Shown: positions 1 through 10,676 of the stretch, one piece after another
Layout of the letters: each line of letters starts with the position of its first letter
Numbering within the stretch: the first letter of the stretch is position 1
Origin: Halisarca cf. caerulea
Lineage: Eukaryota > Porifera > Demospongiae > Chondrillida > Halisarcidae
Assembly: GCA_963170055.1 (NCBI GenBank)
Contig: CAUJGJ010000040.1
Span: forward strand, 1-64,000
Reading direction: 5' to 3'
Length of the DNA stretch: 64,000 nt
Translations under genes and position numbers: made by a program
The notes under the pieces: generated by a model
Told to the model about the DNA's origin: nothing
Databases searched by the model: none
Seen by the model: only the letters and a program-made list of their open reading frames with translations

Positions 1-4
1 ATGT

Positions 5-147
5 ATTAGTTATACCCTGCTTTTGCTGGGTACATGGGAATATACTAAGCGTTAGGTGTTGATTAACACTCGGGCTGCGCCCTCGTGCATCAACACCTAA
101 CACTTAGTATATTCCCATGTACCCAGCAAAAGCGGGGTATAACTAAT
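5..147. repeat. Foldback (hairpin) element at the window start
   Basis: Two 59-base arms, at 5-63 and 89-147, are inverted copies of each other with about two mismatches, and 25 bases of loop separate them. The same four bases (ATGT) lie directly outside both arms, which could be a short target-site duplication. Long near-perfect arms with a small loop are typical of foldback MITEs. There is no coding potential. The alternative is a structured RNA, but nothing else supports that. Confidence 0.8.
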
Positions 148-151
148 ATGT

Positions 152-692
152 ACCCCACTTGAAAGAAGGATTTTGCTCACAGAGAAGGTACTTTGGTGTT
201 TAATTCAAGCCGAACGACGATTATTAGCTTTACAACTTTCCATTTCAGCGATGAACCTTGCGTCTACGCCGTATACTGGATACGTATGCACTGCAAATGT
301 GAAGAGAACGCTTTTAACTTAATAGAAGAGAAGACAGCTTCAAGGAACTACGAAAATACTCTACCGTGAAAACAAACTTTACTAGTCTAGGAGCACATGT
401 TCCTTTCTAAAAGTTATGTCATCGTCGAAGGGTTAGAAAAATTGGTGATTGCTCAGTTGGGAGGACTACTGCCCTCCTAAAAGACTGCAAAAGCTGCAAC
501 GGGGTCTGAAACGATACGTGTAGACAGAAACGTTTGTAAAAAAAGAACACAAACTTCTTCGTAGGCTTAGTATACATAGTACGTACGTACAGCAGGTGTG
601 CTGCTGTTGCATCACCCTGTTGACAAGGCAGTTATCAATTATCGTCACTTAAAAAACAGGGCATATGAATTGGGGTCATTAATATACCCAGG
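152..692. other. Non-coding stretch, nothing recognised
   Basis: No convincing exon, RNA gene or repeat is visible here. The only open frame is short (466-648, minus) and has no recognisable domain. On the minus strand this is downstream of the ankyrin-LRR exon, so it may be intron or 3' flank of that gene. Confidence 0.5.
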
Positions 693-1060
693 CAGGGCCG
701 CATTTAGGGGGGGGGGGGGGGGCATTTGCCCCCCCCCCCTTGGAGATCTGCTGCCTCCCTAAACTTGTATCTCAACATACACACTAAGGATTCCTGAAAG
801 GTAGAATTATTGGAAAATGGATTAAAAACAAGCTTTTTGGCAAATATTTTGAAAAATTTTCTCAAGACCACTGTCACCAATCCCATAACCCACTTAAATT
901 GTACATACATAGCATTATTACCTACTGTATAATACCCCCCCCCCCCCCCCCCCCCGGTCTCTGTACACCTATATGCTCCCATATTGCGTCACACCCCCCC
1001 CCTAAGATTTTAGGAAGCTTAATTTGCCCCCCCTAGCCCCGAATCCTGTATGCAGCCCTG
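693..1060. mobile_element. TIR element (MITE, hAT-like ends) rich in C/G homopolymers
   Basis: The left end begins CAGGGCCGCATTTAGG, and the right end read in reverse begins CAGGGCTGCATACAGG, so the termini form an imperfect inverted repeat. CAGGG starts are common in hAT elements. The body contains long G and C runs (about 707-722, 727-739 and 937-955). No clean 8-base target duplication is seen. A related-looking G/C-run segment lies at about 32610-32830 in the SYCP2 gene. The element has no transposase. Confidence 0.6.
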
Positions 1061-1126
1061 CCAGGTATATTGCAAATATACCCAAGGCGGTCTCTTTGAA
1101 GATAATGGAAACCACCCATGCAGTGG

Positions 1127-1129
<3 letters not shown>

Positions 1130-1183
<54 letters not shown>

Positions 1184-1190
1184 GTATGTA
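1130..1190. repeat. (CA)n/(TA)n microsatellite
   Basis: A dinucleotide CA run passes into TA/TATG at its right end. The open frames across it are low-complexity artefacts. Confidence 0.95.
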
Positions 1191-1721
1191 CATACCTATG
1201 AACATATTTACGTACATACATATATCCATATATCCAGAATAGGGAAGATGCCTACACATTCTGCGCAAGAGGTTCCGAGGGATAAACAACATGGCTGTGT
1301 ACACCGTACTCTACACTGACTGCAAGCAACAGCTTGCAAACATGTACGCAGCTACTGTGTATAAACAATGGTAGTGCTAAACACTACATACTGTATGTAT
1401 ATTTGCCTAAAACTGGTCCCTCACATTAGTAAACACAAGTACGCAACAATGGTTGCCAGCCATGACATTGTGGAGCTTCTCAGGCAAACAGTGTAATCAC
1501 CCCACAAATGCACACAGACACACCACATACGCACAGCAACTTTGTAAAATAGAAAGAAAAAGCCAGCAGTGTGCATGTACTCTGCGTGTCTATTGATCTG
1601 ATTGAGACACTAGTCAAGGTGTGTGCACAGCACATCGCATGTACATACATGTGTAGCACAAGCAGCACCATGGTTCCAACTACAGATACTGTAAAGGTAT
1701 TCTTTGAAACAAGGAACATAC

Positions 1722-2667
1722 TTGTGGCAGGTCCACGGAAAGTCCTCAGATGTCAACTCTGTCAAACGATTATGAGAGACATTGAGAGACTGCAGGTTGG
1801 GCAAAGTGAACAGCTCCTCTGGTAGTGACTCGAGTATACTCTCACTGAGATCAATGCTTGTCAGGGATTGTGGCAAGGAGGTCACAAGCTCTGTTGGTAG
1901 CTCGATCATCTGAAGACCATTCCAGCATGCCTCAAAGGACTTGACAACTGGGCCCTTGCCTTGTGGCCTTGTCTCAACCTCCTTCAACTTCTGCTCTAAT
2001 GCACTAATCAGAAGCTTGGAGAATTTGGTCACCATTCCCTTTGTGATCACTGCTCCCTTTGAGATGAGGTAGTTGACAATGGCAGGCTTTCCACGACTAC
2101 ACGCAATGTACAAAAGAGAATCTTTTTCTTCTTTCATGACATCTTTGCCACGGAACGTTTTATTTATGTCAAAACTTGTCATTTGGAGCAAGTAATTTAC
2201 TACCTCGAGGTGCCCTTTGGTACAGGTTGTGACAATAAGAGGAGGGTTGTAACCACTGAGAACACCAACACCCCCTTTCTTCACAAGCACTTTTAAGATA
2301 TTTAGGTGGCCTTCAAGACAGGCTGCAAAAACAGGGCTAAATCCTGACTTGATGTGACGAAACTCTGCACCCCACTCTAGTAGTAGATTCACAACAGCCA
2401 GGTGCCCGTTCTTCGATGCTGCATATATGGGAGAACCCTGTGGTGTGGAGACATTCACATTAGCATTCTCATTCAGCAGGAGCTTGACAACTTCTACACT
2501 TCCTGACAGAGCAGCTGCAACAATGGTCTTCTCTCCAATGTTCTTCCCTCGGTCTGGGACGTGAGTGTCATGAAGCAGATCAGACGCATAACTGGACTCT
2601 TTCAGAAGTTCCTGCACTGCTTGAAGATCTCCAGACTTACAAGCCACAAAAAGGCGGGATGCAATGT
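1722..2667 (-). CDS. Ankyrin-LRR protein, internal exon (LRRK/ROCO-like candidate)
   Basis: One large internal exon of a protein with about five ankyrin repeats followed by leucine-rich repeats. Ankyrin cores include EVVKLLL, HLAVVNLLLEWGA, HLNILKVLVKKGG and HLEVVNYLLQ. The LRR part has SLTSIDLSESILESLP and LQSLNVSHNRLTEL. An acceptor (TTGTAG) precedes it at 2668 and a donor (GTATGT) follows it at 1721, so the exon is bounded on both sides and the protein continues in both directions. Ankyrin followed by LRR is the N-terminal order of LRRK-type ROCO kinases, but no ROC, COR or kinase exon is seen before the window edge. That identity is therefore an inference, and a plain ANK-LRR scaffold protein is equally possible. 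The next downstream exon would have to lie below 1722 or outside the window. Confidence 0.75.
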
Positions 2668-4062
2668 CTACAAGTAAAGAAAACAAACTGAGAATACAAC
2701 ATTGATATGCATACGTACGACATTGATATACATACATACACAGTGACATCTCAAATTTTAAAGAAACAAGGCTAGAATGATACATGTACTTAACTTTCCA
2801 TCGATGCATATCACCTCCACCTTTCGCACTGCGATCACAAACACAGTTAGAACCCTCCCTAACAAAATTAAACCATCTTCTGCCCATATCTTCACCCAAC
2901 CAGCATTATTACAACCAATCTGGCAGCCACAACAATCACCCTCCATGTCATCACAACAATCACCTTCACTACCATCACAACAATCACCCTCACTATCATC
3001 ACTACTGTTCACTGAATAAAGGAAGGACTCACTAACGCACACGCATGTATGGTACAAAAGCTTGGCAAATTGTCATATCTGTAACCATAGGACACACGAT
3101 TGTTACCAGCATAAAAAGATTGCCAAAATGTATTTGAAATTACACAAACTATTCTGTGAGGCGTCTGCGCGTTCGCTAGCTACAAAACCGGTGGTGATTC
3201 GTGTAAGATCTCGCGCCTATTTAATCCTATCATTAGTCATAATCATCGAACAGAATTGAAGTTTACATATTTATCACATCTCAACATCTTCTATGCAAGT
3301 GGTGTCCTTTACCTTCTTCATTCATTTCAAAGATACAAAACTCCAAAAACTCTTCCTTCAGACATTTTATCGAGTCACGTGTTACCACTACGTCATTCAC
3401 GCGATTTTTTATCTTGAGGGATGAACGTAGTCCAGCTACACTATCTCTAATGTACACTGCGCAGAACAGTGCCATGCATCGCATGCACTGATTTGTATCA
3501 ATGCACATATTCTCAGCCCATAATACTTTCCTGCCAAAGTGCCCCAGTCTGCTGCACTCTCCTAGCACAACTGTCTCTAGCTATGTGTGGTACACAAAAT
3601 GCAACTTGGCACATAACATTATCCGCAAAAAAGAACTGTATCAGTTAATCAATTTCAATCAATTTTATTGTAAAGAATTGCACAAGTCTTCACACAAATA
3701 ACAGAATTTCAACTCTCTCATTGTGATGATGGTTCTTAAAACATATGTACAAAGTACTTTACAGTGGTCAGGAATATAAATTATAAAAAACACAATTATG
3801 TTGGCATAAGGGATGTATACCGTGTATCACAACACAACAGGAGATAAAATTTGAAAAAGAGATATGAACATAAGTTACTGATCCCCAATGCGAAAAAAGT
3901 GGGAGGAAGTGTCATTCTTAAGATGTATGTCCATTCTCATGTTGATAGTGATTGGTCTTTTGCCAGAACCTGTAGGGATTTATAGTATATCAAGTTGGCA
4001 CACTTGTATGCCCACACAAACACAAGATTGAGATTGAACAACAATCACAATACACTCAATCA

Positions 4063-4145
<83 letters not shown>

Positions 4146-4196
4146 ACAAGACGAGTGCACCACTGACAGACTGTGGCATTCTTTACAAAAGCTCAC
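2668..4196. other. Intergenic/intronic stretch with start of a duplicated segment
   Basis: No firm exon is recognised. From about 2.95 kb the sequence is the left copy of a segmental duplication: a CATCACAACAATCAC-type short repeat (2930-3000, matched near 5216), the block around 3070-3110 (matched at about 5389) and the block at 3534-3700 (matched at 5953-6110). A stretch at 3281-3400 is also conserved between copies and could be a tail exon of the Ig gene on the minus strand, but I cannot fix its splice sites. Confidence 0.5.
4066..4141. repeat. (GT)n microsatellite
   Basis: About 76 bases of pure GT repeat, present only in the left copy of the duplicated Ig-gene segment. It was therefore gained, or lost in the other copy, after the duplication. 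Confidence 0.95.
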
Positions 4197-4953
4197 CAGC
4201 CACATCCAACCAAATAGGCATTGATTTCACAAAACTCTGCCCTCTATTTCTGTTGCTGTTAATTTCTACTACTTTGCACTGATATGATCCAGTGTCATTC
4301 AAGCAGACATTGTCCAGTACAAGGTCACAATTCAACACACCATTTCTGCTATGACTGCGTCTTGTTGCGTTTAGCCGATCTCCATCCTTGTACCAATGCA
4401 AAGTGTATTCATCATTTGAATATGTTGTCAGTCCACAAGGAATGGTGATGGTGTCACTCTTATTTGCACGAATCAGTGCTGATGTTTGTATCTTGAACGT
4501 TGGTGTCCCTATGAGTCAAACAAACATATGTAAACAGCTTGTCACCAACATCAGATAGATAGGTAGTCTGCTTAGTATTCTGTAAAAGCACTTGAATATG
4601 CAAATGAAACTCGATAACTTACTGGAAATAGAGACGGATATTCCATTTTGGCCACATGTGTAATTGCCTGGGATGAAGTCCTCTTTGGTCATATGAACAC
4701 TGCTATGTTGTAGGTCGATTGTCCTGGAACGCTGATGCCGAACCATAACATTGTCATCATCACCACAGATAACATTCACACTCTGAACATCACCATCAAA
4801 GTTGACATGTAGACTGCTGCTTTTGGATACCTGACCATTGATCTCCACAATTGGCTTAATATGACGAAGTGCCAGAAACTCTCCACAAAATGCATAAACT
4901 GCTAGTAATTGAAATATAATAGCTACTACTTTAGATAGAATTGAATAGGACAT
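4197..4953 (-). CDS. Two-Ig-domain protein, duplicate copy A
   Basis: Two exons are visible. Exon 1 (4623-4953) starts at an ATG and encodes a hydrophobic leader (KVVAIIFQLLAVYAFCGEF), then an Ig-like domain with the pair CGDDDN and NYTCGQ. It ends at donor GTAAGT. Exon 2 (to 4508) encodes a second Ig domain with ITIPCGL, the core Trp in LHWYKDG and the DTGSYQC motif. Exon 2 reaches either a donor at 4196 (GTGAGC) or, if that is not used, an in-frame TAA a few codons later. The product is a secreted or receptor-type Ig protein with unknown ligand. No transmembrane exon is identified. Copy B at 6612-7368 is about 2415 bases away and very similar. The family identity beyond the Ig fold is not recognised. 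Confidence 0.7.
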
Positions 4954-4999
4954 AATATTATTGTAATGGTAGATTGAAATCTTCTTAATAACAAATTTC

Positions 5000-6600
5000 T
5001 GAAAATTGAGAGTGTCTTCCAGGCTTTTATAGAAAGATATAAGGCTAAAGCCACACACAGTAATACCTAAAAATAAACCATTACAATAACAGGAAATCCC
5101 CCATATGCAACCGTACAAACTAGGCAAGACCATAGAATCTGATGCTCCAAACACCAAGACAGGTGGATTTTGCTTTGTAACCTTTTCTAGAGTTAGAACA
5201 CAAGTCTCACTCTCATTACCATCACAACAATCAACCTCACTGTCATCCACTACACTACACCATAGATACTCAAACCGCTATGACTACACTCATAGACACT
5301 CTATAGTATAGGTTCACCGGATAAAGGCCGGAAGGACTCACTAACGCACACGCATGTACAAGTTACTAACAGGAGAAGCTTAGCTAAAAGTCATATCTGT
5401 AACCATAGGACATATGATTGCTTACCAGCATAAAAGAATCCTAAAATATATACCGTATAAGAAATTACTCGAACTATTCTGCGAAGGCGTCTGTGCATTG
5501 GCTAAGCTTCAAAACCGTTATGGGATATACATCCATCACATCTCAACATATTCTATGTAAGTGGCGTCCTTTACCTTCTTCTTTATTTCAAAGACACGAA
5601 ACTCCAAATTAAAAGTCCTCGATCCCGTCGAGTCTTCAGACAATTTTTATCGAGAGGTTTGGGTCTGGCTACGTGAGACTATAACATTACCACGTACTGT
5701 ACAGTAATAATTTAATGCAGTTTTTATTGGAACAAATCGGCAATTAATAATCCTACTGTACACTATACTACTGCGCCCTCATTTATCCAGTTCCCTCGCA
5801 TTATCCCCAATTATTATTTTATCTAGAACGGACATGTATATAAGTGAGGTCTGCCCTCTAATCTTCAATGTACACTGTGCAGCACAGTCTCATTCATCGC
5901 ATGCACTGATTTGTATCAATACACACAATTTCGGCCTGTATAATACTTTCCTGCCAAAGTGCCCCAGTCTGCTGCACTCTCCTAGCACAACTGTCTCTAG
6001 CTGTGTGTGGTACACAAAATGCAAATTGGCACATAACATTATCCGTGAAAATGAACTGCATCAGTTAATCAATTTCAATAAATTTTATTGTAAAGATTGC
6101 ACAAGTCTTCACATAAAATAGCACTTTTAAAATCCTGGTTCTTAAAATATACAATATAAATACATATATATTATAATTATATACAAAGTTACAAATTACA
6201 GTGAATTAAAAGCACAACTATGTTGGCATAAGTGATGTATACCGTGTATCACATGTACACAACAGGGAAGTGAGCAGATTCTGAAGTTATTGACCACCAA
6301 TGCGGAAAAAGTGGGAGGAAGTTTCATTCTTCAGATGTATGTCCATTCTCATGTTGATAGTGATTGGTCTTTTGCCAGAACCTGTAGGGATTTACAGTAT
6401 ATCAAGTTGGCACACTCAATGTTGTCTTGAATGCCCACACAAACACAAGATCGGGATTGGACAATGATCACAATACATGCCTCAGTATAGAGACAGCATA
6501 CTATGCTATGGAGATCCGTGCTCCGCAGTTACTGCAAACAAATAGATGTGCATGTGTGTGTTAATACAAGTGTACTACAGGAAGACTGTGTGATTCTTTG
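5000..6600. other. Spacer between Ig copies, right half of duplication begins
   Basis: Contains the upstream region of Ig copy A and, from about 5.21 kb, the second copy of the segment seen at 2.93-4.2 kb (short CATCACAACAATC repeat, the 5389 block, the 5915-6130 block and the 6290-6480 block). Flanking differences include small indels and loss of the GT microsatellite. I see no confident exon here. Confidence 0.55.
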
Positions 6601-6611
6601 CAAAAGCTCAC

Positions 6612-7368
6612 CAGCCACATCCAACCAAATAGGCATTGATTTCACAAAACTCTGCCCTCTATTTCTGTTGCTGTTAATTTCTACTACTTTGCACTGATAT
6701 GATCCAGTGTTGCTTGAGCAGACATTGTCCAGTACAAGGTCACAATTTAACACACCATTTCTGCTATGACTGCGTCTTGTTGCAGTTAGCAGACGTCCAT
6801 CCTTGTACCAATCCAAAGTGTATTCATCATTTGAATATGTTGTCAGTCCACAAGGAATGGTGATGGTGTCACTCCTATTTGCGCGAATCAATGCTGATGT
6901 TTGTATCTTGAACGTTGGTGTCCCTATGAGTCAAACAAACATATGTAAACAGCTTGTCATCACCATCAGATAGATAGGTAGTCTGCTTAGTATTCTGTAA
7001 AAGCACTTGAATATGCAAATAAAACTCGATAACTTACTGAAAATAGAGACGGATATTTCATATTGGCCACATGTGTAGTTGCCTTGGATGAAGTCCTCCT
7101 TGGTCATATGAACACTACTATGTTGTAGGTCGATTGTCCTGGAACGCTGATGCCGAACCATAACATTGTCATCATCACCACAGATAACATTCACACTCTG
7201 AACATCACCATCAAAGTTGACATGTAGTCTGCTGCTTCCGGATACCTCACCATTGATCTTCACAATTGGCTTAATATGACGAAGTGCCAGAAACTCTCCA
7301 CAAAACGTATAAATTGTTAGCAATTGAAATACAATAGCTACTACTTTAGGTAGAATTGAATAGGACAT
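6612..7368 (-). CDS. Two-Ig-domain protein, duplicate copy B
   Basis: This is the paralogue of copy A with the same two-exon structure: exon 1 at 7038-7368 with a leader and the first Ig domain, exon 2 from 6923 down to about 6612 with the second Ig domain. The Cys, Trp and DTGSYQC-type residues are kept (here NTGSYQC). The frames are open in both exons, so neither copy is obviously a pseudogene. Differences from copy A are concentrated in short surface-type stretches, for example DGRLLTATRR against DGDRLNATRR and VCSSNTGS against VCLNDTGS. Exon borders (GTAAGT donor, CATAG acceptor) match copy A. The product is probably secreted or membrane-anchored by an exon not seen here. Confidence 0.7.
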
Positions 7369-7911
7369 ATTGCAATGATAGATTGAAATCTTAAATTTCT
7401 CTAAAGCTTCTCTGAAACTGAGTATGCCTTGGACATTTCTTCCAAATGCTTTTATAGAAGATTTAAGGTAAAGTCACACACATGAACTGTAATAGCTAAA
7501 AATATACCACTACATGGTACATCCCCTATGTGCAATTCTCTCTATAAACAGGAAACAGGGCAAAATGCAGTGGATTTTGCTTTGTGACCTTTTCCAGAGC
7601 TAGAACACATGTATAGTTTCAGTTATTAGTGATTCCATACATAATACTGGCAAAAAAGTACAGTTTCTACTTTCTACTATACTAGCTGTATGGATATATA
7701 TAATGCAGTGAAAGACATTCCTGTGGTTTGCTGGGATTTCCCTAAGGGTAACCAGCTGGGGAAGTCCTCAAAGGCACACGTGTGCGGGTGTTTCACTCGG
7801 GGCTACTGTACACTGTTGTATGCAGGAAGCTGCGCACGCAGCAATCATACAAATGTCTCTTAATTTATTCAATGTACAGCGAAACACATCCAGGCTAGAT
7901 CTGTGTCTGTA
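7369..7911. other. Upstream flank of Ig copy B, no gene seen
   Basis: The duplication fades out by about 7.6 kb. The rest is unique AT-rich sequence with no exon or RNA gene that I can support. Confidence 0.5.
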
Positions 7912-8925
7912 CAGTGAAACCTCTCTAATCCACCCCTCTACAACGCACCAACCCTGCTAATCCACCCCTCTACAACGCACCAACCCTGCTAATCCACCCC
8001 TCTACAACGCACCAACCCTGCTAATCCACCCCTCTACAACGCACCAATCCCGCTAATCCACCCCTCTACAACGCACCAATCCCGCTAATCCACCCCTCTA
8101 CAACGCACCAACCCTGCTAATCCACCCCTCTACAACGCACCAACCCTGCTAATCCACCCCTCTACAACGCACCAACCCTGCTAATCCACCCCTCTACAAC
8201 GCACCAACCCTGCTAATCCACCCCTCTACAACGCACCAACCCTGCTAATCCACCCCTCTACAACGCACCAACCCTGCTAATCCACCCCTCTACAACGCAC
8301 CAACCCTGCTAATCCACCCCTCTACAACGCACCAACCCTGCTAATCCACCCCTCTACAACGCACCAACCCTGCTAATCCACCCCTCTACAACGCACCAAC
8401 CCTGCTAATCCACCCCTCTACAACGCACCAACCCTGCTAATCCACCCCTCTACAACGCACCAACCCTGCTAATCCACCCCTCTACAACGCACCAACCCTG
8501 CTAATCCACCCCTCTACAACGCACCAACCCTGCTAATCCACCCCTCTACAACGCACCAACCCTGCTAATCCTCCCCTCTACAACGCACCAACCCTGCTAA
8601 TCCTCCCCTCTACAACGCACCAACCCTGCTAATCCACCCCTCTACAACGCACCAACCCTGCTAATCCACCCCTCTACAACGCACCAACCCTGCTAATCCT
8701 CCCCTCTACAACGCACCAACCCTGCTAATCCTCCCCTCTACAACGCACCAACCCTGCTAATCCTCCCCTCTACAACGCACCAACCCTGCTAATCCACCCT
8801 AGTTTGCAATTGAAGAACAAAATGAAATGCATGTATTGAGTGCAAACCTCATTAATCCATGCCAACCCCGCTAATCCACCATTAACTGAGATTCCCAATT
8901 GTGACAGATTAGAGAGGTGTCACTG
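7912..8925. mobile_element. TA-flanked TIR element with internal 32-bp satellite
   Basis: Left terminus CAGTGAAACCTCTCTAATC and right terminus (read inverted) CAGTGACACCTCTCTAATC form a 19-base TIR with one mismatch. TA dinucleotides at 7910-7911 and 8926-8927 give a Tc1/mariner/pogo-type target duplication. No transposase is present, so the element is non-autonomous. Most of its length is a tandem array of about 27 units (see next entry). Single-copy relatives of the unit occur near the right end (about 8846-8880), between the array and the right TIR. Confidence 0.85.
7926..8797. repeat. 32-bp tandem repeat derived from the element's own end
   Basis: About 27 copies of a 32-base unit whose core CTAATCCACCCCTCTACAA contains the CTCTAATCC-like sequence of the element's terminus. 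Sub-variants are clustered: two neighbouring units read CAATCCCG instead of CAACCCTG, and units near 8570 and 8700-8770 read AATCCTCCCC. That pattern points to local unequal exchange. Confidence 0.9.
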
Positions 8926-8927
8926 TA

Positions 8928-9566
8928 TATATGACAGGCCACGGAACCAAATGAACTGGATAAATCCAATTAAAGCAAATTAAACACTTTATAAGGGTTC
9001 ATTGCACATGCGTTATAATTTGATCAAAACAGATTGCTACACTGGAATCTTGTATACCGTGCACCCCATTAGTGGTAGAGCTGTGCACATCAATGTAAAC
9101 ATGCATGCATGCATACACGTGCACATGTATTAGTATATATATAGTATTTAAGCTTTGCTTCGATCATAATAAATATACAATGGATACACACTGCTGCATA
9201 TGCAGTGCATGGAATCCACTAAACGTTTTTATAACTAAAGCATATGAAATTTAACTCTCTTAAAAGACATAATATGTTTCAAGTCCAAGGGTAGAAATCA
9301 GTATCAATTTAAGTTCTGTTAAGATAAAATTCTCTTATATATTAAAATGAACATGCCCCCCCCCCCCACACACACATGGGTGGCCAGAGCATGTGCTTAA
9401 GTTTGCATGCATGGTCCCTCAATTGCATGAGTTCCATCATAAGAGGGTTATATATTATATATATATATTATTATATTAATGTGTCACGTGCACTGAGGTA
9501 CTAGGGAACACAACCCTATGAACCACAGCAAACAACAAATTGAGTGATACAAAACTTCAAGAAAGT
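8928..9566. other. Unique AT-rich spacer
   Basis: No exon recognised. Contains a C-run followed by CA repeats (about 9356-9376) and a short AT-rich stretch (about 9448-9480). Confidence 0.5.
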
Positions 9567-9950
9567 TCAAACATAGTATGTTATGTCAATAGCTAAATCT
9601 AGTCTCGTAAGCATCACAATCATCTTTGTGATGATAGGGTTCCTACAAGACATGTGCAACAGGACCCCCAACTTGTTCTCATCAGTCAATTCACTGAAGT
9701 TGTTTACGTGCATCTGTAATAGGTTAAAAACAGGTTGTCTCCAGTGATTCATAACACTACATCTGATCAGCCAGTGTTCTGCATCCTCGATCTCCGACGA
9801 AGAACATGATTGGCAAGTTCTCTCCTCCCTCGGTTGACCTCTCCATCGCTCAGTCTTGATTCTCAGGCCAATTGTTCCTCCTCGAATCATAGTCAGCACT
9901 CTTCTAGATCTTCTACTCGCAATACCAACGACATGTCCATTCTTGCCCAT
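9567..9950 (-). pseudogene. Non-LTR retrotransposon reverse transcriptase tail
   Basis: The frame encodes a C-terminal segment with the arrangement CQSCSSSEIEDAEHWLIRC, a C-x2-C-x8-H-x4-C zinc-knuckle that follows the RT domain in many LINE-type elements, preceded by a basic LRIKTERW segment. No RT catalytic core (YADD) is present upstream in frame, so this is a 5'-truncated LINE fragment, as is normal for these elements. It lies just downstream of the ABCF3 stop and in the same orientation. Clade is not assignable. Confidence 0.7.
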
Positions 9951-10131
9951 TTCTCATCAGACATGGCAGTATGCTCAATTTCAGTTTCTCCGGACCAGGC
10001 AAAAATATTCCATTATCCAGAATATATATTCCTTTATCCTGGACACATTTTCCTGCTATGGCAGTAGGGGGGACCATCTTCGTGTATATTAAATGTATGA
10101 TGGTATGTATGTATATACAATATAAACACAT

Positions 10132-10438
10132 ACAGTGGATTCAATAATATGTAGGTAGCAAGCAATGTTACTGCTGTTTTCGTTGCAGGGTAACTATAAC
10201 TGACTTGAATTAACTTGCATTTACAGTGCTATTCTTATAAGCAGAATGGTTTATATATTCTTTGAATATAAATGATTTGAAATTCTTATTCCTTTATCCG
10301 GAATATTCCTTTAAGTGGTATTCCTTTAAGCAGTTCTTTTACTACAGTGCATAATACAAATGATTCTGTACTTAGAGATAACATTCCATTAACCAGAATA
10401 TTCCTTTAAGTGGTATGCGATGAAGTGGGGCCCACTGT
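10132..10438. mobile_element. Probable Tigger/pogo-like MITE
   Basis: CAGTGGATTC at the left and CAGTGGGCCCCACTT (inverted) at the right, each beside TA. The interior has repeated ATTCCTTTA(A/T)-type phrases. Similarity between the two ends is limited beyond CAGTGG, so the borders are approximate. Confidence 0.5.
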
Positions 10439-10676
10439 ATATGTATTCCACTGTACACGTACATGTACATATACTGTAAGTATCCATTCAAACTGATATT
10501 TGCATACTAAATACTCAGTATAATGCTGCATGGAGACATACAATTGCAGCATAGTCAGATATACACTATCAATTCATTGCCAATATTAAATAACATAACT
10601 TTATGCACAAGTTCTCAAGGGCATATAATGAAAATAAATAATGATCATAAAGAGATTGCTATTAAATAATGTAAAC

